This document shows, one piece after another, positions 26,333 through 35,763 of a DNA stretch of 64,000 nt. The DNA is taken from positions 1-64,000 of the forward strand of contig DASPTU010000112.1 in assembly GCA_035623255.1 (NCBI GenBank). The letters run 5' to 3'. Position 1 is the stretch's first letter. Each line of letters begins with the position of its first letter. Below the pieces are notes generated by a model. It was not told the origin of the DNA. It searched no databases and saw nothing but the letters and a program-made list of their open reading frames with translations. Origin of the DNA: JAFAGX01 sp035623255. GTDB taxonomy: Bacteria > Acidobacteriota > Terriglobia > Terriglobales > Acidobacteriaceae. A program made the position numbers and the translations under genes.

Positions 26333-27052
26333 TTACAAACCGTAGAAAGAGGAGTAGCCCTGGTCTTCCCAGTAGCCAACTTTCTCCAGCACGTGACTGA
26401 CCTTGAGGGTTGTCAAATATTTGGCCTGCTTGTAGCCGATCTTAGTGGGCACTTGGAGACGCAACGGCGCGCCGTGTTCGCGAGTCAGTGGCTGATCGTA
26501 CATTTCCCAACAGAGCAATGTTTGCGGATGCATGGCGGTCGGCATGTCGAGCGACTCGTAATAGTCGTCGGCGCATTCGACGCTGATAAAACGCGCCGAG
26601 GGATCGGCGCCGATCATCCTCAGGAAATCGGAGAGGCGGGCGCCGCCAAAACGGCCAATCACGTCCCAGCCCTCCACGCAGACGTGCCGGGTATTTTGGG
26701 TGATCTTAGGCAAGGTTTGAATCTGCCCGAGAGTGTATTCACCGGGCTTTTGCACGGAACCGGAAACGGCCAGAGTCCAATGTTCCGGATCAACCCCCGG
26801 GTCGTCCACGTCATAGTCGTTGATGGGGAACTTGCTGAAAGGCGCAACTTCGTTCTCGGCAAATGTCGGCGCCAGATGTCCCGGACGAAAAAGCCTTGCA
26901 GATGCCCAGTCGCTGAAGCTCAGGCCGGACTTAAGGAGAGGCGTCTGCAGCTTCGGGATAGCGAATGCGCCTAAGGCAATGACTGGCGTGAGCTTCAGCA
27001 ACTCGCGGCGGTTGATGCTTCTGAACTTTTTGGGAGCGATTGGTGAGTTCAT
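26333..27052 (-). CDS. Tat-exported sulfite-oxidase-family molybdenum enzyme
   Basis: 239 residues from ATG 27052, after AGAGG. A twin-arginine signal (NRRELLKL) precedes a hydrophobic stretch. The oxidoreductase molybdopterin domain carries the Mo-coordinating cysteine in TRHVCVEGW (Cys125). The later RLQVPTKIGYKQAKYL segment is typical of the fold. No dimerisation domain follows, as in YedY/MsrP. The family includes sulfite oxidase and methionine sulfoxide reductase; the substrate here is unknown. It is flanked by a cytochrome c/copper protein and a cytochrome b subunit. Confidence 0.9.
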   Translation of the reverse strand: MNSPIAPKKFRSINRRELLKLTPVIALGAFAIPKLQTPLLKSGLSFSDWASARLFRPGHLAPTFAENEVAPFSKFPINDYDVDDPGVDPEHWTLAVSGSVQKPGEYTLGQIQTLPKITQNTRHVCVEGWDVIGRFGGARLSDFLRMIGADPSARFISVECADDYYESLDMPTAMHPQTLLCWEMYDQPLTREHGAPLRLQVPTKIGYKQAKYLTTLKVSHVLEKVGYWEDQGYSSFYGL

Positions 27053-27163
27053 CACAACCTCTGAAAAACGCGGCGTGGCACCAATATGATTCCGAGATTC
27101 TACAGAAGTTACAGAGCAGAAGGAAAAAAGAGGCGCCCAGCCAGGAGATGAATTGCCAGTTGC

Positions 27164-28495
27164 TCAGTTGTTCTGGTGGCGCACGAAGAATCGAGACTTG
27201 TCCATACCGGACGGCACTGCAACGTCGAAAAAACCCACCATCATCTCGTTATAGGTTTGATCGCCCCAGGTGACGGCGGCATCCGGATCCGGGTTATGCC
27301 GATTGTGGCGCGAGTTGTCGTACCAGGCGACGGCCTCCAGCTCAGTTCCTGCCTTGAGAAAACGCGGCTGCGCCAGTCGATAGCTGAGTTGCCAATAAAA
27401 GTCGTAGTTGACCCGCAATAAAGTCTCCCGGCTTTTGTCGGGCTGAACGATGTTGTAGTCGAAACGCTTGCCTCGCAGATGCATATGCGGAAAGAAGCTG
27501 AGCAGCGTGCAATCGTTGGGAAGGGTCCCATGTACTTCCACTCGATAATTGTCCGTGCCGGGCGGGATTGGGATTATGTCGTGGTCGTTGGCAAGCTGCA
27601 AGGTGATCACTCGCTGCAATGGAGTCTGCTTCGCGAAAACCACGCCGATACTGCTCTGGTCTGGCGCAGCGTGGCCGTCGGTTGTGTAATGCATCTGGAA
27701 GACAAGATCGGAATGTGCCGGAACAAATTTGGCCATGCCATCGGGCCAGTGATCGGGCGAGCTGCCGGGCGCGTATACCAACAGCATGTCACTCTTGGTT
27801 TCGTGCGCCTGGTGGCGGAGATGTTGGTCGCTCAGACCAGACGCGGTGAACGGCACCCCCACCGGCGCCCCTCGTAACCAATCTGAATCCGGAGGACGAA
27901 TGTAAACGACCGCATGGTGCAGGTGCGCCCGGCTCGAGGGGCGCACCTCGGACATCTGCACCCATTTGTCGTTGGCGAAGTTGGTCGGAACGATTTCGTA
28001 TGTATATTCCACGTCGCCACCGGCCGGAATTTCGACCGGCTTTGGCATGGCCAGAACTGCATCCGGCCGTGGGATGTTCCAGCCTTCCGTCCACTGAGGC
28101 GACGGTGAGGCATCGCGCGGGTCTCCAGCAGGAGCTTCTGCGGTTGCCCATGCCGCCAAGGTCGAAATCTCGTCGGGGCTGAGCGAAGGATCGTTAGAAA
28201 GATGGCCGCAACATGGATCCGCAAACCATGGCGGCATCGCCTTCGAGCGCGTGGCATCGCGAATTCCGGAAGCCCATTGACGTGTTTCCTGGTATGAAAC
28301 CAGAGGGACCGAAGACGCAATCTCACCCGGCCGGTGGCAGCTCTGACAGTGCTGCTGCAGGATTGGAAGCACTTGACGATAAAACGTAGGCGCTGGGGTC
28401 GAGGCGCCACTCGGGCGAATCAAGGACATTGCAGTAAGCAGACCCGACACGGTGGGAAGCAGAACCAGCAACCTTCGTGAACCGCGTGTGAACAT
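27164..28495 (-). CDS. Cytochrome c fused to a PHM-like copper type II monooxygenase fold
   Basis: 443 residues with an N-terminal signal or anchor. A short heme domain with CQSCH (50-54) is followed by two beta domains resembling peptidylglycine-hydroxylating and dopamine-beta monooxygenases. All copper ligands appear: CuH site His193/His194 in HLHH and His269 in QMHY; CuM site His337/His339 in PHMH and Met418 in NEMM. Such enzymes hydroxylate C-H bonds using two copper atoms, O2 and an external reductant. The fused heme might deliver electrons. It is first in a same-strand block with the molybdoenzyme and cytochrome b; the 111-base gap to the next gene leaves co-transcription open. Confidence 0.85.
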   Translation of the reverse strand: MFTRGSRRLLVLLPTVSGLLTAMSLIRPSGASTPAPTFYRQVLPILQQHCQSCHRPGEIASSVPLVSYQETRQWASGIRDATRSKAMPPWFADPCCGHLSNDPSLSPDEISTLAAWATAEAPAGDPRDASPSPQWTEGWNIPRPDAVLAMPKPVEIPAGGDVEYTYEIVPTNFANDKWVQMSEVRPSSRAHLHHAVVYIRPPDSDWLRGAPVGVPFTASGLSDQHLRHQAHETKSDMLLVYAPGSSPDHWPDGMAKFVPAHSDLVFQMHYTTDGHAAPDQSSIGVVFAKQTPLQRVITLQLANDHDIIPIPPGTDNYRVEVHGTLPNDCTLLSFFPHMHLRGKRFDYNIVQPDKSRETLLRVNYDFYWQLSYRLAQPRFLKAGTELEAVAWYDNSRHNRHNPDPDAAVTWGDQTYNEMMVGFFDVAVPSGMDKSRFFVRHQNN

Positions 28496-28587
28496 CTCAG
28501 ACTATTCTTATCGTGAAACCCGCAATTCGTCGACTCCATCTGCTGTCACTTTTGCCACGGCCAGCCATTCAGTATCATCTGTGCACA

Positions 28588-29757
28588 ATGTTCTCTCATC
28601 GCACCGGCTGGAAGCTCACGCCCAATCACTTCTCGGAGGCGCAGCAACAGGTCCGAGCTGCGGGGCAGGAAATTCTGGATCTCACACTCTCCAACCCCAC
28701 CCTAGCCGAACTGCATTACGACGAAGAAGCCATCATGCAGGCGCTGATCCAGCCGGAAGCCCTCGAGTACGATCCCCAACCCAAGGGCTTGCTCACGGCC
28801 CGGCAGGCGGTCACGGCTTACTACCGTAACCAGCATGAAGAATTTGACATTGATCCCGAGGCGCTCGTGCTGACCACGAGCACCAGCGAGGGATATTCGT
28901 ACGTCTTCCGGCTGCTTTGTAACTTCGAGGATGAGATTCTGGTACCCAAGCCCAGTTATCCGCTGTTTGAATTCCTGGCTGACCTGCAGGACGTAAAGCT
29001 AGTACCGTACCCGTTGCTCTACGATCATGGCTGGCAGATCGACTTTGCATCGCTGTATAAAACTGTGAATCATCGCACGCGTGCCGTAGTTGTCGTGCAT
29101 CCCAACAATCCCACCGGATCATACGTCTCCGGCACAGAACGAGAAGAGCTCAACAGCTTTTGCCGGGAGTATGGTTTGTCGCTGATCGTCGATGAAGTCT
29201 TCCTGGATTATGCGCACGACGGAGCCATGCGACCCACTTTCGCGACCAATGATGCCGTACTGACGTTCACGCTGAGCGGCCTTTCCAAGATCTCCGGGTT
29301 GCCCCAGATGAAAGTAGCGTGGGTCGTAGCTAGCGGGCCGGAAACCGTCACGAGAGAGGCCATGGCACGGTTGGAAATCATCGCTGATACATATCTGTCG
29401 ATGAATGCTCCGCTGCAATTCGCACTGCCGGCGCTGCTTGATCAACGCAAAGAGGTCCAGCCGTTATTATTGGACCGGATTCGCGCCAATCTCGAAGAAC
29501 TCGACCGCGGGATAGCCAGGCAGAAAAGCTGCCAGCGGCTGGCGGTGGAAGGCGGGTGGTATGCGGTATTGCGCGTTCCGGTTACGCAGTCGGACGAAGA
29601 GCTGGCAATCGACATTCTTCGCAAGACAAGCGTTCTGGTTCACCCCGGCCACTTCTACGATTTTGCGAGTGATGGATACTTGGTCGTTAGCCTGATCAGC
29701 CCGCCGGCAGACTTCCACAGAGGAATTGGTTACGTTCTGGACGTCCTCAACGCCTAA
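28588..29757 (+). CDS. PLP-dependent class I/II aminotransferase
   Basis: 389 residues from ATG 28588; 25 codons of open frame upstream are not family-like. The PLP-binding lysine lies in SGLSKISGLPQMK, with the NNPTGS and DEVFLDYA segments before it and a C-terminal substrate-binding arginine region. Fold type I, most like aspartate/alanine-type aminotransferases. The amino-acid substrate cannot be fixed. It is divergent from the copper enzyme gene and convergent with the HD-GYP gene, 6 bases apart. Confidence 0.88.
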   Translation: MFSHRTGWKLTPNHFSEAQQQVRAAGQEILDLTLSNPTLAELHYDEEAIMQALIQPEALEYDPQPKGLLTARQAVTAYYRNQHEEFDIDPEALVLTTSTSEGYSYVFRLLCNFEDEILVPKPSYPLFEFLADLQDVKLVPYPLLYDHGWQIDFASLYKTVNHRTRAVVVVHPNNPTGSYVSGTEREELNSFCREYGLSLIVDEVFLDYAHDGAMRPTFATNDAVLTFTLSGLSKISGLPQMKVAWVVASGPETVTREAMARLEIIADTYLSMNAPLQFALPALLDQRKEVQPLLLDRIRANLEELDRGIARQKSCQRLAVEGGWYAVLRVPVTQSDEELAIDILRKTSVLVHPGHFYDFASDGYLVVSLISPPADFHRGIGYVLDVLNA

Positions 29758-29763
29758 GTTTTG

Positions 29764-31674
29764 CTAGAACCGCGTTGCGTGCATCTCGGCAACGGTATGA
29801 GGATGGGTCTCCGGGTCAGTTCCCAGCGCGCCGGGCACTGAGGTCTGTGAGGGAGCGGCCACTGTGACCACAGCAGCTGCAGCGGCATTGGCGAGCGGCA
29901 CGCTGATTTCCATGGGCCGCGGCACCTGGATTTCCCCGCGTTCATAGATCGCGGCCAAAGCAGCCACGGCGGTCGGATCGAGTCGTTTCCCCGATAAAGA
30001 GTGGATGATTCGCAAAGCTTCTTTGGGATCGTGCGCGCGCTGATAAGGACGGGTCGTCGTCAGCGCGTCGAAGGTGTCGGCTACCGCGATAATTCTCGGC
30101 AGAAGTGGAATGTCTTCATCCTTGAGGCCATGCGGATATCCGCGACCGTCCAGCGACTCGTGATGCAATTCGATTCCCGGAATCATGTCTTTCAACTGCG
30201 CGACTGGGCGGAGGATATTGGCGCCCTTGGTAGTGTGCGTCTTCATGATCTCGAACTCTTCCGGGGTGAGCGCACCCGGTTTCTTCAGAATTCGATCTTC
30301 GATTCCGATCTTGCCGACATCATGCAGTTGCGCGGAGATGCGCACCACCTCGATGAAGTCCTTATAGATGTTCATCTCCTGGGCGATCATCACTGAGTAG
30401 CGAGTCACGCGGTCAGAGTGGCCGCGAGTGTAGGGGTCTTTTTCGTCGACCGCACCGGCGAGCATCTGAATCGAGCCCATGAACAACTCACGGTTCTCAT
30501 TGGCGGCGCGCTTCAGATCGAGGACGAACTGCTCCAGTTCGGCAGACATGACGTTAAACGTCGCTGCCAGCTCTCCGATTTCTGTTCTGCTGCTCAGATG
30601 TACACGTTGAGTGAAATCCCCACGGGCGATGGCGCGGCTTGAGCGAGTCAGGACTTCGAGGGGGTTGGTTATGCGCCGGGCGGCGAAAATACTTATCCCG
30701 ACGCTGAGGGCGATTGCCATGATGGCCAGAGTGCGGCCATAGCGCTGCAATTCGTAGACACCGCGATAGGCCTCTCCTCGCGGTTTCTGAACTACCACCG
30801 CCCAGTCCAGATTTGTAACCGGGCTGTAGGTTCCCAGCATTCGGATGACTTGCTTATCATCACGGACATCGAATTCACGTGTAGCAGCCACGTTTTGTGC
30901 CCGGCTGCCCAACTCGACAAAGTTGCGTACGATCTCCAGGTTGTTCATGTCCTGACCGGTAGCGTATTGGGTTGAGGCCCCCGCGACCAGCCGTCCCTGG
31001 TCGTCCACCACATAGGGAGTGAGTCCACCGCGGCTCACGTCCTGTAAGCGCCGGATCAGGAATTGCAAATCGACGACTGAACCAATCATCCCAACAAAAC
31101 GCCCATCGGCCATGACGGGTGTACTTACCAGCATCACGGTGCGCGCGGACTTGCCCGTGCCCACGACGAGGGCCTGACCGTTGTAACCGCGTCCTTCACG
31201 AGCTGCGGCGTAGGCCCGCTCCAATTCGCGTTGCAGAAAAGCATCCGCCGCGATCCTGCCCGCCGAGATTCCTTTCGCTTCCGAGTTAAGTAAGGTGGCG
31301 TAAGCCAGATCCTCGGAAGACGAAACAAAGTTCTCCAGCAGAGCGCGCAGTTCCGGCGCTTGCACATGTTCGGAAGTGAGATCCCCTCCGCTCGCCACTT
31401 GCAGCGCGGAAGATAGGTTGGCCTGCATCAGCCGGAGCGATTCCTGATGTTGCGAGATATCGTCGGCCACCGAGCGCGTGACCGTGTTTTGCAGGAGTCT
31501 TTCGTTGGTGATCAGGCGGTCGCGATTGATGGATTCCACCTGGGCCGAGTAAAAGTACATCGGAACCACGCTTACCAGGATGAGCACACCGAGAATCACG
31601 TACAGAATTGGTATGCGGGATGGTTTCGGCAGTTTCAGCGGCAAAGCGGCCTCAAGCCGTGTCAGACACGGCAA
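29764..31674 (-). CDS. Membrane dCache-HAMP-HD-GYP c-di-GMP phosphodiesterase
   Basis: 636 residues. A membrane helix (about 22-42), a large extracytoplasmic sensor of the dCache type (about 45-300), a second helix, a HAMP linker (RRITNPLEVLTRSSRAIARG) and a C-terminal HD-GYP domain follow in order. The HD motif LHDVGKIGI and the HHESLDGRGYP motif are complete, so it should degrade c-di-GMP. The start codon is a TTG directly after a stop with no visible ribosome site, so the true N-terminus is uncertain. Together with the GGDEF and PilZ genes it forms a c-di-GMP signalling set, though the three are scattered. Confidence 0.87.
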   Translation of the reverse strand: MPCLTRLEAALPLKLPKPSRIPILYVILGVLILVSVVPMYFYSAQVESINRDRLITNERLLQNTVTRSVADDISQHQESLRLMQANLSSALQVASGGDLTSEHVQAPELRALLENFVSSSEDLAYATLLNSEAKGISAGRIAADAFLQRELERAYAAAREGRGYNGQALVVGTGKSARTVMLVSTPVMADGRFVGMIGSVVDLQFLIRRLQDVSRGGLTPYVVDDQGRLVAGASTQYATGQDMNNLEIVRNFVELGSRAQNVAATREFDVRDDKQVIRMLGTYSPVTNLDWAVVVQKPRGEAYRGVYELQRYGRTLAIMAIALSVGISIFAARRITNPLEVLTRSSRAIARGDFTQRVHLSSRTEIGELAATFNVMSAELEQFVLDLKRAANENRELFMGSIQMLAGAVDEKDPYTRGHSDRVTRYSVMIAQEMNIYKDFIEVVRISAQLHDVGKIGIEDRILKKPGALTPEEFEIMKTHTTKGANILRPVAQLKDMIPGIELHHESLDGRGYPHGLKDEDIPLLPRIIAVADTFDALTTTRPYQRAHDPKEALRIIHSLSGKRLDPTAVAALAAIYERGEIQVPRPMEISVPLANAAAAAVVTVAAPSQTSVPGALGTDPETHPHTVAEMHATRF

Positions 31675-31837
31675 TCACACGCAAGTTGTTCATTAAAAGT
31701 TTACTGGGATCGGGGCGCCTGACGCCTTGGTTCCGCAGGACAATGCCCGTTACGAAAGTACTGAAAATGAGGGCTTATTCGGAGTACCAATGAGTGCGTT
31801 CGGTCTGCGGCCACGGAATCGCAGTGCAACGAACTCT

Positions 31838-32782
31838 CTAGTCGAACACCATTCCACCGGTAAGACCGGCGATACGGTCGATCTTATGGTCTAAACACCA
31901 CTGTTGCAGTTCATCGACAATTTTCTCGGTGGCGCATGGATCCCAATAGCTGGCCGTCCCAATCTGCACCGCGGTGGCACCGGCAAGCATAAATTCAATC
32001 ACATCCGCCGCGCTTGAGATGCCGCCCATGCCGATGACCGGAATCTTGACGGCTTTGGACGCGTCATAAACCATGCGCACCGCGATCGGCTTAATCGCCG
32101 GCCCCGACAAACCGGCAGTGACGTTGGAAATCCGTGGTTTGCGGCTGTCGGTATCGATTGCCATCGCCAAAAACGTGTTCACCAGCGAGATCGCATCCGC
32201 GCCGGCTTCTTCGGCTACGCGGGCCATCTGCGCGATGCTGGTCACGTTGGGAGACAGCTTCACGATGAGCGGGCGGGCAGAGTGGCGTCTTGCGGTGGCA
32301 ACAACTTCGTCCAGAGCCCGCGGATCACAGCCGAACTGAATTCCACCCTGTGAGGTATTGGGACAGGAGACGTTCAGTTCGTAAGCCGCAATTCCTTCGC
32401 CCTCATTCAGGATCTCGATGGTTCGTTCGTAATCCTCGCGGGTGTAGCCGAACACATTTGCAATGGCCACGATGTTCTTGAGGCGCCGTAGTTTGGGGAG
32501 CTTTTCATCTACGAACGTCCGCGCCCCGATATTCTGCAACCCGATTGCGTTCAGCATTCCGGCAGCGGTTTCATAAAGACGCGGTGGAGGGTTACCCGCC
32601 ATCGGTTCTTTCGACAAACCCTTGACGACGAAGCCCCCGAGTTTATCAAGATGGACGACATCTTCGAACTCGACTCCGTAGCCGAAAGTGCCGCTGGCGG
32701 CGATCACCGGGTTTTTCAACCGAATGCCGGAGAAAGTAACATTCAAATCTGAGCGGCTTCGGCCATTACCAGGAGATGTCAT
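31838..32782 (-). CDS. pyrD: Dihydroorotate dehydrogenase, class 1B catalytic subunit
   Basis: 314 residues. An FMN enzyme of pyrimidine synthesis that oxidises dihydroorotate. The catalytic cysteine sits in LNVSCPNTSQGG, as in class 1 enzymes; class 2 enzymes have serine there. The FMN-binding GMGGISSAADV and VQIGTASYWDP segments are near the C-terminus. The NAD-linked partner pyrK is not in the window. It is divergent from serS across 80 bases. Confidence 0.95.
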   Translation of the reverse strand: MTSPGNGRSRSDLNVTFSGIRLKNPVIAASGTFGYGVEFEDVVHLDKLGGFVVKGLSKEPMAGNPPPRLYETAAGMLNAIGLQNIGARTFVDEKLPKLRRLKNIVAIANVFGYTREDYERTIEILNEGEGIAAYELNVSCPNTSQGGIQFGCDPRALDEVVATARRHSARPLIVKLSPNVTSIAQMARVAEEAGADAISLVNTFLAMAIDTDSRKPRISNVTAGLSGPAIKPIAVRMVYDASKAVKIPVIGMGGISSAADVIEFMLAGATAVQIGTASYWDPCATEKIVDELQQWCLDHKIDRIAGLTGGMVFD

Positions 32783-32862
32783 CGCGGTTGTAGTGTACCT
32801 TACCGCTGATCCTCTTCACCAAGCAGATGCAATAAGACTACGTTTTCCGATACAGTAACTCC

Positions 32863-34188
32863 ATGCTGGATCTTAATTTTGTTCGCGACAATCTGCCGCT
32901 GGTGGAAGAGAAGCTGCGTCAGCGCGGGCTGAATCCAGCCGAAGTCCTGAAGGATTTCAGCCAGGTCGATGCACAGCGGCGGCAGGCCATCACCTCGGCC
33001 GAGACCATGAAGGCGCAGCGCAATCAGGCGTCAGAAAAAATTTCCCAGCTGAAGAAAGCAGGCCAGGACACTTCCGCACTGATTGCGGAAACCAAGCAAA
33101 TGCGCGAGCAGATTCAGGAAATGGAAAAGGCCGCCGAGGAATATGACACCCGCCTGCGCGATATTCTCGCCGGCATTCCAAATCTGCCGCATGCCAGCGT
33201 GCCCGTCGGCAGCAGCGCCGAAGATAACGTTGAGGTCCGCCGCTGGGGTACGGCGCCAAAATTCGATTTCACGCCCAAACCTCACTGGGAATTGGGAGAA
33301 CAGCTTGGGGTCCTGGATTTAGAACGTGCGGTAAAGCTCACTGGAGCACGCTTCGCAGTGTATTGGGACCTGGGAGCACGGCTGGAGCGGGCATTGGCCA
33401 ACTTCATGCTCAATCTGCACACCCAAGAGCACGGCTACACAGAAGTGTTGCCGCCATTTCTGGTGAATTCAGATTCCCTGTACGGCACCGGACAGCTTCC
33501 AAAATTTGCTGCGGACCAGTTTCGTGTTCCGCACGGCGATAAGGATTTATGGCTCATTCCCACAGCCGAAGTGCCCGTCACAAATTTGTATCGCGATGAA
33601 ATTCTCGACAGCTCACGACTTCCGGTCTACCTCACAGCTTACACACCATGCTTCCGCAGCGAGGCGGGATCGTATGGCAAGGATGTCCGGGGCATTATTC
33701 GGCAGCACCAGTTTCAAAAAGTGGAGTTGGTGAAGTTCACCCGACCGGAAGCATCGTACGATGAACTCGAAAAACTTACGCACGATGCGGAAGAAGTGCT
33801 GCAGAAGCTGGGATTGCACTATCGCGTCATGGCTCTGAGCACGGGCGACATGGGTTCATCCTCGGCGAAGACGTATGACCTGGAAGTATGGCTGCCCGGC
33901 CAGCAGCTATTTCGCGAAATTTCTTCCTGCTCCAATTTCGAGTCATTTCAGGCGCGGCGGGCGAACATCCGCTATCGTCCCGAAGGAAAAAACAAGACGG
34001 AGTTCGTGCATACACTGAACGGGAGCGGACTCGCGATTGGACGCACCTGGGTAGCCGTCGTCGAGCAGTATCAGCAGGCTGACGGTACCGTGCTCATTCC
34101 AGAAGCTTTACGCCCCTACATGGGCGTCGAACGGATTACAGCAAAGGATTTTGTGGCGGCAAAGAGCAAGGTAGGAGCACATTCCTGA
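32863..34188 (+). CDS. serS: Seryl-tRNA synthetase
   Basis: 441 residues, near the usual 420-430. The N-terminal long coiled-coil arm (about 25-105), which binds the tRNA-Ser variable loop, is clear. It is followed by the class II catalytic core with motif 2 [16 protein letters not shown] and motif 3 GLAIGRT. No missing residue was noted. Confidence 0.97.
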   Translation: MLDLNFVRDNLPLVEEKLRQRGLNPAEVLKDFSQVDAQRRQAITSAETMKAQRNQASEKISQLKKAGQDTSALIAETKQMREQIQEMEKAAEEYDTRLRDILAGIPNLPHASVPVGSSAEDNVEVRRWGTAPKFDFTPKPHWELGEQLGVLDLERAVKLTGARFAVYWDLGARLERALANFMLNLHTQEHGYTEVLPPFLVNSDSLYGTGQLPKFAADQFRVPHGDKDLWLIPTAEVPVTNLYRDEILDSSRLPVYLTAYTPCFRSEAGSYGKDVRGIIRQHQFQKVELVKFTRPEASYDELEKLTHDAEEVLQKLGLHYRVMALSTGDMGSSSAKTYDLEVWLPGQQLFREISSCSNFESFQARRANIRYRPEGKNKTEFVHTLNGSGLAIGRTWVAVVEQYQQADGTVLIPEALRPYMGVERITAKDFVAAKSKVGAHS

Positions 34189-34220
34189 TCTACACTGTCA
34201 AGGTAGGGAACAGGTAAGAG

Positions 34221-34649
34221 TTGGCTACAGTCGAGACAAAAACCGCGTCGGTTGCAACCCCTCCCTCAGCCCCGTTCGCGACTGCTTGGGGAGTAATCCG
34301 CAGTTACGTTCTGTGGTCGCACGAGCGCGGCACGATTCAATACGACGTGATGGTTACTTTGATTCTCTTATTTGTTTTCCTTTCGCCGAAGCTCATAAAT
34401 TTTAAGGACAAACCGGTAGAGCACAATCCTCATCGCACGGGAGTTGTGGTTATGCCTGATGAGCACGGCGGCCTCGTCTATCAGGTGGATGCCTCGGCAA
34501 TCACGGCCAAAGATGAACCAGGGTTGCACAGCGAACTATTGCGAATCATTGAGCCCATCTCCGGCGGAGTCGCAATCACGAAAATCGAGGGCGTACGCGA
34601 CCATTCTGGCCACGTTCAGCGTTACAAAGTCTGGGTAGAACGAGAGTAA
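34221..34649 (+). CDS. Single-pass membrane protein, unknown
   Basis: 142 residues from a TTG (34221) after AGGTAAG. One strong membrane helix lies near residues 43-60, followed by a folded-looking domain of about 80 residues with a GVVVMPDEHGGLVYQVD strand pattern. No family was recognised. It is preceded by serS and followed 19 bases later by a LolA-like gene, with which it may be co-transcribed. Confidence 0.7.
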   Translation: MATVETKTASVATPPSAPFATAWGVIRSYVLWSHERGTIQYDVMVTLILLFVFLSPKLINFKDKPVEHNPHRTGVVVMPDEHGGLVYQVDASAITAKDEPGLHSELLRIIEPISGGVAITKIEGVRDHSGHVQRYKVWVERE

Positions 34650-34668
34650 GGAGACCAGGCGAAGAAAC

Positions 34669-35436
34669 GTGAGCTTATCAAAATCATTTCAGTTCGTTTT
34701 TTTTCTTGTGGTTTTCACCGCTCTTCCCTGCTTGAAAGCTTCAACGGCACATCAGACTCCTACAGCAGCTGCACAAATGGGAGGAGAGCCAGGCAATTTG
34801 AGTGGCGCCAGCGCGGAGTTGCAGCGTGTGATTGCCCAGATGGATCACACGGCGTCCAGCTTTCGCACCACGAGAGCCAGCTTTGTGTGGACTCAATACA
34901 CCACAGTGGTAAACGACATTACCGACACGCAAAAGGGGACCGTCTATTTCCGCCATGCCGGCCAGCAATTGGAAATGATGGCAGACATCAGCGATCCTGC
35001 GCCGCCGAAATACGTACTCTTCACCGGCAGCAAAGTCCAGGTTTATCAGCCAAAAATAGATCAAGTCACCCAGTACGATACCGGCAAAGATCGCGCGGCG
35101 TTCGAGAGTTTCCTGGTCCTTGGTTTTGGGGGCAGCGGACAAGACATGCTGAAGTCGTTCGAGGTCAAGTATCTCGGCGTGGAAAACGCCGGCGGCATGG
35201 AGACGGCAAAGCTTGAACTGGTGCCTAAGTCCGAGAAGGCACGCAATACCTTTAATCGCATTTGGCTGTGGATCGACCCGAATCGCGGCGTATCGGTACA
35301 GCAGAAACTCTTCGCGCCGGACGGAGACTACCGGCTTGCCGAATATTCTGACATTCGTCTGAACGAGAAAATTCCGGACAGCGTTTTCAGGCTTAAGACC
35401 AGCGGCAGAACGAAGTTCTTGTCCCCCAAAGGCTAA
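34669..35436 (+). CDS. LolA-like outer-membrane lipoprotein carrier family protein
   Basis: 255 residues from GTG 34669 with a signal peptide, then a LolA/LolB-type half-barrel (about 50-250): repeated beta strands with KGTVYFRHAGQQLEM, KYVLFTGSKVQVYQP and a C-terminal EYSDIRLNEKIPDSVFRLK. True LolA shuttles lipoproteins across the periplasm; relatives also act as generic hydrophobic-ligand carriers. The sequence supports the fold better than the exact role. Confidence 0.78.
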   Translation: MSLSKSFQFVFFLVVFTALPCLKASTAHQTPTAAAQMGGEPGNLSGASAELQRVIAQMDHTASSFRTTRASFVWTQYTTVVNDITDTQKGTVYFRHAGQQLEMMADISDPAPPKYVLFTGSKVQVYQPKIDQVTQYDTGKDRAAFESFLVLGFGGSGQDMLKSFEVKYLGVENAGGMETAKLELVPKSEKARNTFNRIWLWIDPNRGVSVQQKLFAPDGDYRLAEYSDIRLNEKIPDSVFRLKTSGRTKFLSPKG

Positions 35437-35498
35437 GTGTTACCTGGAGTTAGCCCGGCGAAAGATAAAGGCTGAAAAAATGAAAGTAGGGCGTTATA

Positions 35499-35518
35499 CT
35501 GCAAAAACGTACTTGCAG
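35499..35518. repeat. Short inverted repeat upstream of small gene
   Basis: CTGCAA (35499-35504) and TTGCAG (35513-35518) form a perfect 6-bp inverted repeat with an 8-base spacer, 33 bases before the small gene at 35551 and next to a TATACT-like box. It could be an operator or a chance match. Confidence 0.3.
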
Positions 35519-35550
35519 CGGTACAGGTTCTCAGATTCATCAGAATTTTC

Positions 35551-35763
35551 ATGGCCAGAGTTTTCACAATTCCTGTTCCTCCCAAAGTTCCCCGCCGCCG
35601 TGAACGCAATCCCGATCCGCGCTACGTGGACGGACAACGGCTATTAGTTGAAGCGATGAAATATCTGACTCGGGCTGACCCAATCGCAAATCGCCCGGCT
35701 ATCGAATTGCTTTCCGAGCACGTGCGCACCCGTTTTCGGATGACCGATTCTCCTCTGGCCTGA
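35551..35763 (+). CDS. Small basic protein, unknown
   Basis: 70 residues, rich in Arg and Pro at the N-terminus (VPPKVPRRRERNPDPR) with a helical C-terminal half. No family was recognised. It overlaps the 3' end of the GT-C glycosyltransferase gene on the other strand by 142 bases, so one of the two ends may be annotated too long. It has a good ATG and a plausible upstream region. Confidence 0.45.
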   Translation: MARVFTIPVPPKVPRRRERNPDPRYVDGQRLLVEAMKYLTRADPIANRPAIELLSEHVRTRFRMTDSPLA

